A stretch of 64,000 nucleotides of DNA, taken from NCBI GenBank assembly GCA_012932295.1, contig JAAONU010000011.1:47184352-47248351 (forward strand), in the 5' to 3' direction. The DNA comes from Cyclina sinensis. Its lineage: Eukaryota > Mollusca > Bivalvia > Venerida > Veneridae. A program made the translations under genes and the position numbers. The notes below the pieces were generated by a model. That model was not told where the DNA came from. It did not search any database and saw nothing but the letters and a program-made list of their open reading frames with translations. Positions 12,553 to 25,921 of the stretch are shown here, one piece after another (the stretch's first letter is position 1; the number at the start of each line of letters is the position of its first letter).

Positions 12553-15500
12553 GTAAGAAATAAATTTATTTATCCAAATTCGGTCATTTTTCAGAATTTT
12601 CTAGAGTAGAATTATAATCGACTATAGTTTGCATTTTTCTGAGCGATTTTAAAATTTCTGATTTGCATGCATTTAATTATTTATTCAGTTGGTTATTTTG
12701 TGTAACTTGATATGTTTATTCCGGCTCGATAGAAAGTTTTTATGAAAACAGCGAAAAACACTGAAGCTTACAGGTGCTGTGTATTTTTCTGTGTTTACTT
12801 CCGGGAGAATATGTTCCCAATTTTGACCGGATATACCTGGTCCACAGACAATAAATGCCTTCAATACCTTTTGAGGCAAAACCGATTGACATTATATTTG
12901 CTTTAGTTATCTTATTTAAATTGACAATTCAGAGAGGTGTTTTTAAAACTTCTATCATAAACAAACTAAGCCGTTCTGTTGGCTGCCCCCAGGCCTTGGG
13001 GCTTCGTATATGTAAAACCCATGAGACAATCATTGCAAAAAATCACAGTGCACATGCAAGAACTGGACAAGTGATAATGTCTTTATTTTAGCATCAAAAT
13101 GTTGTTCCCAGGGGTTGTCTGTCATTGTCCTTGTGAGATATAGATGTGTTAAGAATAAATTAATAAAATTACAGTTAATATTTTCTCAACAAACAACAAC
13201 AGCAATTGACTAAATGAGTTAAACTGGAAGCAAATCGACAAAATTATTACGTCTTCCTGTTCGCATTGGTTTTGTCCAACACAGTGGTTCGGCACGGTAT
13301 TCAAAGTTATATGCAGTTCTTAGCGTGAAATAAAAACTGAGAGTCCATTATACATACGTATACTTCAGGAAATAAAAATTAAGACTCCATTATACACATG
13401 TATACACCATCAAGTATTAAACCATTGTTAACTTCACGCTGAAATTACTTTTTCAATGGGCCGGATGCTAGCTTTTTAAAAAAGCTAAACTTGTAATACA
13501 TACATGAATATTGTCCAGCATTTTAACAAAGTTTACCTTCCAAGATCGAAATGCTTTTCAATGACAGCTGATGCTGTGCATTATGCCTGACAGGTGTAAG
13601 TGACATAATTATAAACAAGTACTTATTTTTTTCTTTTTCTTAGAATTACGTTTTGTTTTGCAGTGTATGTTTATTGAATTTATACGCACATCGTACAGGA
13701 AATGAAAATGCTTTCAAAAACCAATAGGCTGCAATAACTATAGTTAAAACCATTTCCAGAAAAAAAAACAGATTCCACGTAGATCTACTCTATTTGGACC
13801 AGAAAATAAGCTAAATATTGCTTCACTAAAGTGAAGCCATAATTTTTTTATGTACGCACGTTTACTTTTTTCAGAATAATCAACAGGTGATGACATTTGT
13901 GATGACATAAGTATTATAACATGAAATATTATATTGTGTGTAAAATACGGAGGCCCTCCAAAAATCAGCTGTTTTTTTCTTCTATTCTTTATATTACAAT
14001 TGTTAGTTAGTTATGTTCTTACATGACAGCAGAAGAGATCAGTGCTACTAACAAAAAAAGAAGAAAAACTGTGAGGTTAATTAATTATCGTTTTGGATTA
14101 TCCTGTTAGATATATTTGAATCTTTTAGATTCGGGACTTGGATGTTTGCTTGCACAGTTATGTTAACAAAAAGAGTTATGATTAAAACTTGACAAAAAAA
14201 ACCCCAACACATCTTAAAAAATCATATACCAATTACATTTCAGAATACATTTTACTGTAGCAAATACCATACTCAAATGATTTCTTGGGAAGGCAGAACT
14301 AAATTGTCTTACAGTAATCTAAGGAGAAAAGAACAGTGTCTCAAAATTATCTTGCGGTGATCTAAAAGTATTCGATTTTGTTTGATTATGCTCTATTTCT
14401 ACCCAGTGATATTTCCAGTAATTGTATCACTCAACACGTAATTTCCGTGCATTCTCAAAGGTTTATGTAATAAGTGAAACAGCGCTTAATTTACATTGAT
14501 CTTGGACAATCATTTTCGTGCAGAATTTCTCTGGCTTTGAAAAATGTCATTTGATGGAGAACGTTGTTATATTTGATGTATTTATTTGATGTATTTATTT
14601 GATGTTTTTGTTTGTTTGATAAGCCACCTTGATGTAATACTTTTTTGCTTGAGATTGAAAACTGCATCCATCCTATAAAATTGCAAAACTATCCTGCACT
14701 TCAGCATGCTAGAGCTAGAATTACACTTCAAAGAAAAAGTACAGCTCAACCTCGTATAAAAAAGTTTGATTTTTCACTTATTTCTTACCCAGTGGAAATC
14801 ATCAGAAGCCTGAACGCTAGTACTTTCTTACCAAAATCTGTACCGTTCGTTGCTTTTCTTTCTCAATGAAAACCCCTTTGAAACATAAATGGAACTATCC
14901 ACATTGATAGGTGGATTAGTCCATTTTAAAGGACATTGTTTATACGAGTATGAAATCACTGCCTGACACAAAACATCCCACTTATTCAACAATGCATTCA
15001 TGTCTAAATTACTTGTAGTGTTCATGCTTATAAACAATAAGTGCAGATCAAAGCAATATGACATTTGTGTACATGTAATTTATAAGACATATTTATTCAT
15101 ACTGTATTTTTTTTTCGTGAGGATAAGTGTTGATAGTAAGCTGAAACGAAAAACGAGCCACTTGCCAACACCAATGCAAACAGCAGTTTGATGCAGCATT
15201 ATTTAGGGTAACCACGGGTTAAGTATCTGGTACCTAGCCTTACGAACAGAGGCAAGCAAAGTCGGACAATCTATTTAAACATTTATTTTTTCTAGAAACT
15301 GAATAGTTCCTTTTCAGTCCTCCGGAAATTTGGTATTGCTATTTGCTCTTAGCATTAAATGATAGCAGACCATTAAAAAAGTACGACAAAACGTTTATTG
15401 TACCTGGAGTACGTTTTAACCAAATGAGCAGAAACCCAAAACCCTCAGGGCACTGTTTACTTTTTGGATAATCTGCTCTAGCAGACAAACCTGCTTCTGG

Positions 15501-16141
15501 TTTAGGAAGCAGACATTTCCACCATGATTCCAATTAATTATGTTGCTTTGGTCTAATCAATCGTAAAATGGTTATGTAAAATGACCCTGTGGTCTGCTTT
15601 TCTTGTTTTGCCTCAAGATTCTATTTTTCCTTCCTAGAAATTAAAGATACTAGCCTTGCGGTAAAATTGTATACCGCATTGAACATATTTTCTCAGCTGT
15701 GAAACAATGTTAAGATTACAAACGAAATACACATGGAATCACAAACGTTTGACCTCCTGGACTCTGTTACCTGTTCTTTGATTGGCTTATCTGGTTTCCT
15801 TCAATCGAGCAAAACTATTACAGAGCCAGAAAAATGTTGGATTAACACATAACATATGTTCAGTGTAAATACGTGTCTAGAAATAACACGTGAACTGTTT
15901 ACAGGTACTGTTTACAAGCCACACACATATAGTAAGCAGAGATTTGTTTTTTAAACCTGTAAATGTCACACAATTAATGATAGATTTACCTGAACCAGTG
16001 GCTAAAAGCAGGTTATGAAACCTAAAAACTTTACACCAGTTTTGCCCTGTTGAGCCAAAAAGCAAGATACGCATTTAATATGTTTATTAAGTGATCTCAA
16101 GGAAGGATAAAGTCATGAAAAGACAAGACAATGGCATGACG

Positions 16142-16222
16142 AGACGTGACAGGAAGGGGTAGGATGGGATGGAATGGGATGGGATGGGACGGGACAGGAT
16201 GGGATGGGACGGGACATGACAA
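16142..16222. repeat. GGGAY pentanucleotide microsatellite
   Basis: Imperfect tandem repeats of GGGAT and GGGAC with GGACA variants over about 80 bp. Non-coding. Confidence 0.8.
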
Positions 16223-17893
16223 GGCAAATTCATTCTAAATAAACTATGTGGCAGCTCTTTAGGTAGCAGAAATATATGGTATGATATGTTATATATTTTC
16301 TATATAGCATTTATGATCGTTTTTTCCCTGTTTTTAAAACAAGATAAGGTTTCTCAGACAATAGCAAGACTTAGTTATGATTGCTGAAATGAATTAACAG
16401 TAAAATAATGATAAGTGGAGCTCTTCATCAAGAGACCTTTTGAAGTGTCTAAATTTTTAGAACCCTCCATCCCCCCAAAACAACAACAACAACAACAAAA
16501 CAGAAAAAACATAAGGGAATAGTTTTTCGAAGAAATTGGCTCTTTAAACAAATTTGTCTTTTTTTTCAGTAGAAACTCGTTTCCTTTGGTCTTTGATATT
16601 TTGATGAAAAAACATAGAAAACTTTTTCACTGCTGAAGGTGTTTCTGGCTTATATTTATCGGCTATGTTGTATACTTGTTCATTAATAATCATTTAATGA
16701 GCGTGTGTACATGTTCGACACGTGCGTACATAAATGCTAGATAATTAATAACATACCTCAAAAAATAGTCATCACATCAACATAATGAAGCGGTAATCTA
16801 GTTCCATAATCACATGTTGTTTCTATGATAAATGCCAGTTTTATGATATCTATGTAGATCAGAGATGTTTTGGCGACGGCGCTGTAGCAATGTGTTCCTG
16901 CAGTTTCAGGCTTAAACAATGATAATAATGAACAATTAATAGTTATTTTCATATTTGCATACACGCAAGATCCGGCATTTACCTTTCACTTATCCGTCAT
17001 TAACAAATACACGTTGATTCCAATCAAATCTACAAATGTTACAAGATCAATGTTCACAGTTTTGTAGCACGCTGTTGTTGTGTAAAACTTAGCAAATTAG
17101 TTCGTGACCTTGAAGCTTGATTATTATATAAGTAAAAATTATAAATTAGACAAATAACGTGACATAAAAATTCAAAACAGGCAATTCTGAAAAGATTGAA
17201 ATCCTGTACTATCCTTTATCGCAAAAATTCTGCCAAAGAAACGTTTAGATGCACGTTATATACATATCGGTAAAATTGCAAATTTTCTGATCATTTCCTT
17301 CAAACAGAATTGAAAATGACGCCGGGATAGGAAAGTGCAAAAAATCGCAGTTCAAAGAAAAACAAATGTAATGGACAAAGCTTGTAGTAAGAAGACAGCT
17401 TTGCCCGTGGAGAGGAAAGAAAAAGGGAAGAAAAAGTGGAAGCTGTATGGACTGTTGCTTAAATGCTGTTATTCTCTTCAACAACAAACGTGTATGTGAG
17501 AGAGAGAGAGAGTCAGACGGTGCAATTTTAAAGCTAAAGCGAAACATCCACTTTATTTTGTTGTTTTTTTTCATTGTAACGAGAGTCAATTTACACAATC
17601 GTTCACAATAATTGACTTTGAAGTATCCGTAATTGCATTATTATCCGTAGGTCAAAACTGTAAACACTGCAAAATCCAAACATTTGTTTTTGTATTTTTT
17701 CTGGCTTCATCGTTGTCATTTTTTCAGTTACAGCTGGATTCTCGTTAATTTTTTTTAAAAAATTCCTTTCTGTAAAGGTTTAATTTAAATATTCTATTTT
17801 CAGGTTTGGAAAAATACTTTTATCAATTGGGTCAAGGTTATTTAGGACTATAACAGACCTGCAAACACTTCAATATTTTGTTTTCTTTTTCAG

Positions 17894-20800
17894 GCAAATG
17901 GAATTACAGAGGAACAGTTGGCTGGTAAGATGCATGTCTTTTCATAATTCTAAAAGCATATTAAGATTTTGTTCCCATTTTTAATATACTGCTATAAAAG
18001 CATAGGTAATACTTTTTTTCTTTACGTCTGACCACCTTCATCTGTTTTTATTGAAAGCAACAAAGACACGATTAGACTTCAGAACATAATTATATACATA
18101 GACGTTCGTTATGTGACAATAAAGAAGTACAGCCAAGTACACAATAACATGCTTAAATTGATTTGAATATGATATTTATGATTTACAATGTATTTTTTTC
18201 CAGAGTTTCGCGAGGCGTTTAACTTGTTTGACAAGAATAAGGACAACGTAATAAGCGCCAAAGAGCTGGGCACGGTGATGCGGGCGCTTGGTCAATCGCC
18301 TACAGACAAAGACATTGAAACGATGATTCAGCATGCTGACGTAAACAGTAAGATTTCAATTTGACTAGTTTCTCTAGACTAGCGTAGTTTACAATGAATT
18401 CACCGAAGTTGTTGGTAGATGCACAATATATCTGCTGCTCGTCTGTTCCTTGTATTTCCAGTAAGAGAATAGTTTATAAAAGTTGTGTCATTTTTCTGTC
18501 TGGATTTGAACTTATCAATTTCAGAGGAAAGTCCGTCCTGTGTAAAGATTTTTTTACGAATACTTACAAGGGTGTCAAAGTACACTAAACACTGGGACAC
18601 TATAACAAGAAATATAATACTGGATTGACGTATTAAAGTAGTAGTTATGTTAGTTTATATGTAACAATCACAATTTAATATTTTTAAAAAATCACTATTC
18701 AAAAACCTACCGAGATTCTGATGCCAAGTTGCGGGGCAAAGAAACGTGCTTATTATGAAAACATGTGTCTGAATTAGCAGGCATGGATGATAGGTCTTAC
18801 CTGATTTGTTTATTAGCAACTCTCTTTTCATCTGTCGACCTCACTTATTTTGAAAAACAACAGCAACAAAAAAAACAACAACAACAAAACAACAACAAAC
18901 ATTTTACTTGAAATAAAAGAAATTCTTCCAAACGGAAACCTGAAAGTAGGGACGGGAGAGAGAGTCTGTGTTCTGCCTCCGATTTGTCGATGCAAAAGAA
19001 AAGGTTTTGGTATTTCAGAACGAATTTTAAGACTGTGTGATTTGGTATGAGCGAATCACGGTCTGTACTTGTACGAGAATTCGTCTGTAAAACGGAATTG
19101 AAAATATCTGCCGCCACATTAAACCCAAACCAATCTATAGTTTCACAGACATTTAACTCTGTGATTAAGACCCAGACCTGATTGCCCGAAAAGTGACCAG
19201 TCTGAAGGATTTGATTGAGTATGGCCGAATGAAATAAGAACACGAGATTACTTCTTCTCGTACAAATTGTTCAGTGAATATTCTGCTTGATCAGACTTGA
19301 TTGATTGACTGTCAAAACATTTTCCAGCAGGAAATAAAAAAATATTCATGACTAGATAATTGAAATCGTCAAGTAGTCAGCGATAATGAAACACTTAAAG
19401 TTTTAAGAATGAAGTTTAAAACGACACAATGGAAGTGTTAAGCGCTAAATTCTTTCCGAGATGGTTTCACTGGTGCAAAGACTTGGAAAATATCAATTTT
19501 CACAACTTAAAGTACACTCGTGTACGCTCGGTATGGACTTTTGCTTTGATTTAGATCCAGATTGTTTTAAAAAGTTCCCACCTAACATGCAGATTGAATT
19601 GTTCTTGAGCAGAGCGAACTGACCGCAAGTTCTTTGAAAATGCTATTACAGTAGCGTCATTAATTTGCAACCTGCTCTTAACAGTAAAATGTAGATAATG
19701 GAAAAATGACGTAACAGAAAAACAATGTTGGTTGTAAAACTCCTCATGATTATCCATTTGTCAAGAGATTTCATTAGCATCTAAAACTACGTCATTTTCC
19801 TATTATTTTTATAACTCTAGACACTTAAGTTAAAGCTGCAGAAGGGAGAAAGACCTATGAGAACCATTTGGAGAATGAATGATTGATACATTTTCAAAGC
19901 TGCTTATGTTACTGTAAAAATGAAATGAATGTTTCCTTTTTGTGTTTCAGAAAACGGTAGTATAGATTTTGACGAGTTTGTAAAGATGATGATAGGTTAC
20001 AAGCGGCGCGCTGACCCCGAACAGGAGATGAGAGAAGGTATTAAAAACATAGAATTGTACCATTTACCATTTGTTATTGAACATGGTGTACGTCCGTCTG
20101 CTTAGCAGTTCATTTGTGTGTCATCCGTCTGCTTGACAGTTCATTTGTAAGTCATTTGTCTGCTTGACAGTTAATTTGTGAGTCATCCGTCTTCTTAGTA
20201 GATTATTTGTGTCATCCGTCTGTTTGGCAGTTAATTTGTGCCACCCGTCTGCTAAGTAGATTACTTGTGCCATCCGTCTGTTTAGTAGTTCCTTTGTGTG
20301 CCATCCGTCTGCTTAGCAGTTTATTTGTGTGTCATTCGACTGCTTAGGAGTTCATTTGTCTGTCATCCGTCTGCTTAGCAGTGTATTTGTGTGTCATCCG
20401 ATTGCCTAGTTCATTTGTGTGTCATCCGACTGCTAAGTTAATTTGTGTGTCATCTGCCTGCTTAGCAGTTCCTTCTTTCATTCTTAGCTGGCATTGTTCA
20501 AGCAATTTCAGACATTCCTATGAGAAATGTTTGCCACATTGAGGAAACTAAACTCAGCAGTCTTTAACATCAAAAATACATTCCATTTTATCTGAGAATA
20601 ATCGACATTCTCCAGGGATGTTTTCTGTGGCTTGCTAAGACTTTGCTTAACTTGACCTTTATAGATACCCGCGGAGGTTTGAAACAATTTTGGGACTTTT
20701 ACCTCTTACCCGTTCTTACAAAAATTCCGTAGGTAATACAAAAATGCAATGCATAAGGGAGAATACCAGCCTCTTAGGAATTCGAACACTCACTTGTGTA

Positions 20801-22008
20801 GTGTAGTCATGGGGGCAAATGGCCGTGTAGAATGATGTCTGGGAATCTCTAACAACACCGATTTAGTTTTCAAGTTCTTGTTTATTGAGTCTTTTCTTGT
20901 TTTAAGTTTCTAGCTTCAAAATATATTTCAGTCGTAAAGTGCTCTGTCCACTATTAAAAAGTTAATACATGTTATAGCAGAACAGAATATCGCTCTCTAA
21001 ATATCAGCCAAGAAGGCATAACGTAGCTTGTAACTTAAAGTGTCGGCAGAGCAGAATCCGGCGTGGTGGAGGTTTCCACCCGCTATTCTCTCTAGTAGTT
21101 GCCCCCCTGACTGCCTAGATGGTTCAGTTTATAAGGAGGTTTACCCAAGTCTTCAGGCAATGAGCATTTCATGAAATGTAACATAATTCTGTCCCATGCC
21201 AGACAAAGAATTGTAGTATCTAATCCGTGGACTGGACTAATATATTGCCTAAAGACGTATGCATGTACCGTCCTATTTGAACGTACACAAGGTGTTGACA
21301 AATTAGTTTTCTAATATTTGAATAAAATATGTAAAAATAAACCTCGAAGAGTTATAGACAAAATGATGTTTTTCCGCCATCACACAACACTCGTTTGGCC
21401 ATAAACAAATGTGCTTGTCAGGGATTGAATGTTGCGTGTATTACATTGTATATATTATTAAAAAGTCCAGCAGCCGGTATTCCGAACGAGTCCAGCGCCT
21501 AACTATAGTTACTAGATAAAAGACATTTTAATGGAGTTTCACTTTTCTAGCATTCCGAGTTTTCGACAAGGACAACAATGGCTTTATCAGTGCAGACGAG
21601 TTACGGTATGTGATGACAAACCTGGGCGAGAAACTAACGGACCAAGAAGTTGCCGAGATGATCCGGGAAGCGGACATCAACGGGGACGGGCAGGTTGATT
21701 ATAATGGTGGGTAAAGCAGGATAAGGTTTTACGATACATGGTTTGATTATTAATAACGAGCAGTTTAAAAAAAAAGAAAAAAAAGAACGAAAGAGAGAAA
21801 GAAAGAAAAACAACAACAAACTTGACAACGTATAAGCAATTATATGGAAATGGCTGAAGTTTAATTCAGAAGGACCAGTAATTGTTTTAAATGAACAAAA
21901 TAAAAAAATGTTTTACGCTAGGCATTTAGGATAGACCTGTCAAATAAATATTTTTTTCTTATTTCAGAATTTATCAAGCTGCTGTGTAACACGGAACCGT
22001 CCGACTGA
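17894..22008 (+). CDS. Calmodulin-like four-EF-hand calcium-binding protein (5 exons; first coding exon not located)
   Basis: Coding exons are 17894-17924, 18204-18347, 19951-20037, 21551-21706 and 21968-22008 (TGA), all with AG acceptors and GT donors and matching phases (0 in at the first; all later junctions split a codon after its first base). They encode 152 residues, lacking only the start. The order is an N-terminal ITEEQLAEFREAF helix, four EF-hand loops, and a central linker with [15 protein letters not shown]. Loop ligands (positions 1,3,5,9,12) are intact: [48 protein letters not shown]. Calmodulin has 149 residues and a very short first coding exon, which fits the missing start. 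Differences from calmodulin (Asn in place of Gly in loop 1, KRRADPEQ linker, Cys-containing tail CNTEPSD) indicate a diverged paralogue rather than calmodulin itself. It presumably acts as a cytosolic calcium sensor. A possible AATAAA is at 22746. Confidence 0.9.
18204..18347 (+). CDS. Calmodulin-like gene exon: EF-hand 1 and start of EF-hand 2
   Basis: Acceptor TTTTTTTCCAG before 18204 and donor GTAAGATT after 18347. It encodes [11 protein letters not shown], the first calcium loop, [12 protein letters not shown] and the helix leading into loop 2 (DVN..). The loop 2 split falls after its third residue, a position also seen in calmodulin genes. Confidence 0.9.
19951..20037 (+). CDS. Calmodulin-like gene exon: end of EF-hand 2 and central linker
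   Basis: Acceptor TGTGTTTCAG, donor GTATTAAA. It encodes the remainder of loop 2 (KNGSIDFDE), [16 protein letters not shown] and EMREA. The linker is where this paralogue differs most from calmodulin: calmodulin has an ARKMKDTDSEEE-type linker, here it is basic (KRR) with a proline. Confidence 0.9.
20090..20470. repeat. 31-bp tandem repeat in an intron of the calmodulin-like gene
   Basis: About 12 imperfect copies of CCGTCTGCTTAGCAGTTCAT followed by TTGTGTGTCAT, starting about 55 bp after the exon donor at 20038. Some copies lack a few bases. No coding or splice function is visible. Confidence 0.88.
21551..21706 (+). CDS. Calmodulin-like gene exon: EF-hands 3 and 4
   Basis: Acceptor ACTTTTCTAG and donor GTGGGT (another GT 5 bases downstream would break the frame). 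It encodes [38 protein letters not shown] and the fourth loop. This is the best conserved part of the protein relative to calmodulin. Confidence 0.92.
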
Positions 22009-23599
22009 GGACAAGACCTGAAGACTCTCTCGTTTATTTATTTTTTTTACTTTTTCTTGATGATTACAGTCGCAGTGTTTTCATGTTTCTCTATAAAAAA
22101 GATGCTCAATTGACGTCTAAGACTTGTTAACAAAATTCTGGCTCTTTCATCCCATTTCATGTATATTTCTTTTCAACATTATGTTTTCTATTTTTAGTCA
22201 TGTTACGTCAACTGTTCTGTTTTTTATATATTTATTTGACATTGTATATTTTGAAATGTTTGCTAACATTTGCCTGTCTTTTCTCCTGAACGTGATCGAT
22301 ATTTCCAGAATTTCCTAAATATATGTAAATTTGTGGAACAGTAAACAGGTCTTGACTTGTCATTCAGTTCCGTGAAGTAAACATTAATTTCAGCATCAGG
22401 GGATGACAGATTACATTTCAGATCTACTGCAACTGAAATATACACCCTTCATAGGAATTTTTTACCATTTACCCAAAACTGATTTCACACTGAAAATGTA
22501 CAATATAGCAAATACATACAGTCAGTATACACTTTGTGTCTTATGCTGCATTATTCATCTTGGGGACGACGTTTCCATTAAAGTCTAAAGTTCTGCCAAA
22601 CTGAATGGTTCATTTGAATTGAAGAGCGCTTTTTACAAGTTTTGTTACAGTTCTTCTGACATTGATTGATCAGTATCGCCAGGTGCTTGAGGCTCTATGC
22701 TTCCTGGCATAATTTTGAGGTCTCCGAATTGTTTTATCTATACTGAATAAAGGTGCACATTGTATCTAAGATTTCTTCGTAGGGCCTTATACACTATGGT
22801 TTCTGTTAATCTAAAGAGATATCAAGAATTTCGAACTCGCGTACTGAAAAAAAACACATTATTTCTATGACTCGTTGCGCATATTTCTACACTGGGTAAA
22901 TCCTATAAATTGAAATGCAGGTTTGCACAAGGCCCTGATAAAATTATTTAAGAAAAAACATTTTTCTGAAATTTCAATTTGCTGGGCTGCAAGGCTGCTA
23001 ACTTCATGAATTTCATATAGAATCAAAATATAAATCTGATCAAAGGGAAGTAACCATGTAAGACGCACTTTATCAATCTGTAAGAGTAAGCTACCTTGCA
23101 CTCCATTGAGACGATCATAACATAGGCTTTATAACTAATAAGCAACAATTTATAACGATCTCATTTACAACATCTTGACTGAACACAGCAGGCATGAATG
23201 ATAATGCGCTTTAAAGGATTAGATTGTCATCAAGAGTATATTTAAACCTGGTTATATTTTGCTTTACAAAGCCTTATAGTATATACTTTAAGTAATAAAG
23301 ATTTTAACAAGTATAAACGGCCGTGAGCTAATAAAGCAAATAAGCCTGGTGGCTCGGGTTATATTTACTCATAACCGTTTATACCTGGCTATATAACCTT
23401 TCAAAAATATTGATAACGAATTTACTATTTATGACATAAACAACTTTTAGAATAAATATTTATCCATTAACTGACAGTAAATTTATCAAAGGAGGGTCGT
23501 GTGTATGAATGAATGTATAAATGGATAATAAAAACGCCACGAATGACCAAACAAACAAACGCGCAGTATTAAAAAAATGGTCTAAATACAAGTGTTTTA

Positions 23600-23790
23600 A
23601 ATGTCAAGTGGTAACGCGCTGGATTGGAAATCAAGGGGTCATAGGTTCAATCCCCTGTTCCACAACAACGATTACTAAGTGCTCTCGGATAGTGCTATAC
23701 ACTGTGTATTGAAAAGAACTAATCATCTCTTTGGAATTAGATGCTTTCTGTATCTTGCAATAATCCAAAACAACCTAAAATGATTAAACT
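23600..23790 (+). mobile_element. tRNA-derived SINE-like repeat, copy 2
   Basis: The tRNA-like head ACGCGCTGGATTGGAAATCA, B-box-like GGTTCAATCCC and the downstream ACAACCTAAAATGATTAAAC match the copy at 11200-11460. The middle is more diverged. Ends are approximate. Confidence 0.6.
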
Positions 23791-24231
23791 CTGCAGGTGG
23801 TCATTGATTTACGAGGCCTTTCGTCTTTGGTTTGAATATTTTCTACAGTGAAATTTACAGGTACTATTAATGCCATGCTTAGCTCATTGTTTTCGAAAGC
23901 TAAATGTTATTTAAAGTCTATCAGAAGAATTTTGCTGAAGTATATTGTTGGAAACTATTGGAAGTACATATGCAATGGAGAGACAGTGGCTAGCCCCTGA
24001 TTGGACAAAGTAAAAAGCGTGGAGCGGAAGGCAGTTCTTTACACAATGTGGGGTTATATTAGCCGCAGGATTTCTTTTAAAAACGCAGCTGAGAATTCAT
24101 TCTATAGGACATGACGTAAGAAATGACATAAGGTAATGATAAGAATATAACAGTGAAAACAGAAATAATAATTTACAATAGTTAACTTCTCCAAAAGATG
24201 GAAAAATGAAGTTTAGAGAACAAACCGAGTG

Positions 24232-24403
24232 ACTTGTGTCCGACCTTAAAGGCGGGTGATCTGATGCCGAACTTCAAGGCGAGTGATCTGAGGCCGAACT
24301 TAAAGGCCACCCATCTTTAATCATGATCTGAGGCCGAGCGGCCACCCATATTTAATCATGATCTGAGGCCGAACTTAAAGGCCACCCATCTTCAACCATC
24401 AGT
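24232..24403. repeat. Short GC-rich tandem repeat of about 40 bp
   Basis: Four to five imperfect copies built on GATCTGAGGCCGAACTTAAA followed by GGCCACCCATCTTTAATCAT. Later copies are closer to each other than to the first two. No function assigned. Confidence 0.8.
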
Positions 24404-25720
24404 GATATTTGGTGTCTTATACACTTTAGATCGACATATAAGTAACTGGATTGGAGATTTTCTTTCTCTTGTGAGACTTTCTAGAAGTATTATTTTTGGT
24501 ATGCGCAAAGTTCAAATAATACACCATGAATGCATGTCAATTACGAAGTCTGTAAATATTTTGAGGCAGTAACGTAAGAGAAGGGTACAACTGTCTTTAT
24601 GAATATTACTGTTTTATTTAAAACGACATTGGCAAAGCCATTCTTATAGCCTTTCAATAATAAATACAACATAAAAAATAACAAAAGAAAGAAATTAACA
24701 TCAGTTAACAGGAACACGTTAACAAAGTAAGAAATATTAAAATGTGTGACTTATATGTCTGTTCCGGTGTCATTCAGAAGGCAAAAAAATGGACTTTTAG
24801 CACAAAATAAACAATATCTAACCCTTTTCTTAATGCTAGGAGTCTGATCTTCTTAAACAATTATCATTCAAAGATTTCCATCTCTTTTATTTTGGTTTAC
24901 CTGCTCATAGATTATTAACATTGAAAATAAATATAGTTTTCTGAAAAAAAAAAAAAAAGATTTTAAAAGTCACATAAACCTGAATAATTCGTCACCGTGC
25001 CGTCCGCAGCCACAGCACCTGTAAGTGTATGTACTTTTATACCGCTGTCTGTGCTTAGCAATTGCTAACTTTCTAACGCTTACAGTCATTTAAGCAGGTC
25101 TTGAACATTTGGGCATTAACTTTGTAAGTAAGCACTGAACCCTTCGACCTTTGGTCCTACCAAGTAAGTGTATGCCTTTAACTCTGCAATAAAAGAGGTT
25201 ATATAAACCTTTCGCATTTGTTGTTAGTTCATGTTAATTTGAATAATTCGTTTAAGTGTTTTTATGTAGAAGTACTTTTCTCAAAGAATAGGTAACACTT
25301 CAACGAACGGTTTATTACATATACACGAGTAAATAAAGCATACACGGAACTGATGACTCCGAATACGCAGGTATAAAACACTTTATATCTAGATAATAAT
25401 CAACAGATTTCCACCTGTGAAAATTACTTAGTTGAAAATCGCTACAAGGTTTAGATTTACACTTCAGATTATTTATAAAATATATCGGGTTGCAAAAAAA
25501 GGAGAGAGAATGTAACGGTAATACAGAAACAGATTTTCCTACATAACTGCGTGTTACCTTCTTTTGAACAAGCCCCTCCCAATAAACTTTCTATTTCCCA
25601 TACTGCATTTGAACACACGCGTGTCTAAAAATAACTTATGGCAAGAATACATAAATATATATGAATATCGAAACGAGCTAACAATGAACAAGGTAAATAA
25701 TAAGTCCTGTAAATGTACTG

Positions 25721-25921
25721 CTAAGTTCTAAGCAGAGACTTTTCAGGCGTGGATTCCGCCGATGTATCGTCTATATATTTAAGATTTATGTAACTTTTGT
25801 ATATTTTCTTGTCCTCTGAAAACACTGTGTCATCATCCATTACTGAGTTCGGGTGTAAGGCGGCTTTAGTTGGACTCGCAGTCTCGGGTTCGATTACTTC
25901 CTCCTGCTGTACCAGGGATCC
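25721..25921 (-). CDS. Orphan membrane protein, last coding exon (cytoplasmic tail)
   Basis: Acceptor ACATTGCCATTTCAG on the minus strand, entering in phase 0. It encodes 66 residues beginning GSLVQQEEVIEPET and ending TPEKSLLRT, then the stop. The tail is acidic and has three tyrosines within ten residues, possible phosphorylation sites. The minus-strand polyadenylation candidate is at 25316-25311. Confidence 0.8.
   Translation of the reverse strand, partial: GSLVQQEEVIEPETASPTKAALHPNSVMDDDTVFSEDKKIYKSYINLKYIDDTSAESTPEKSLLRT

Larger units (their letters stand above)
8991..17893. other. Long non-coding region upstream of the calmodulin-like coding exons
   Basis: No ORF here resembles a known protein; the longest (11847-12263, 138 residues) looks like chance coding. 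Recognisable items are a SINE-like copy at 11200-11460, a dispersed-repeat-like piece with GGACAGAC motifs at 9668-9850, a TTTATTTGATGTA triplet repeat at 14571-14608, a GGGAY pentanucleotide tract at 16142-16222 and a short GA run near 17500. The calmodulin-like gene's first exon and promoter probably lie somewhere in this interval. Confidence 0.5.
22009..25720. other. Spacer between the calmodulin-like gene and the orphan membrane-protein gene
   Basis: Holds the 3' UTR of the calmodulin-like gene (candidate AATAAA at 22746-22751), a SINE-like copy (23600-23790), a small tandem repeat (24232-24403), and at 25311-25316 TTTATT, which on the minus strand is an AATAAA signal for the convergent orphan gene. 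No other gene is seen. Confidence 0.55.
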
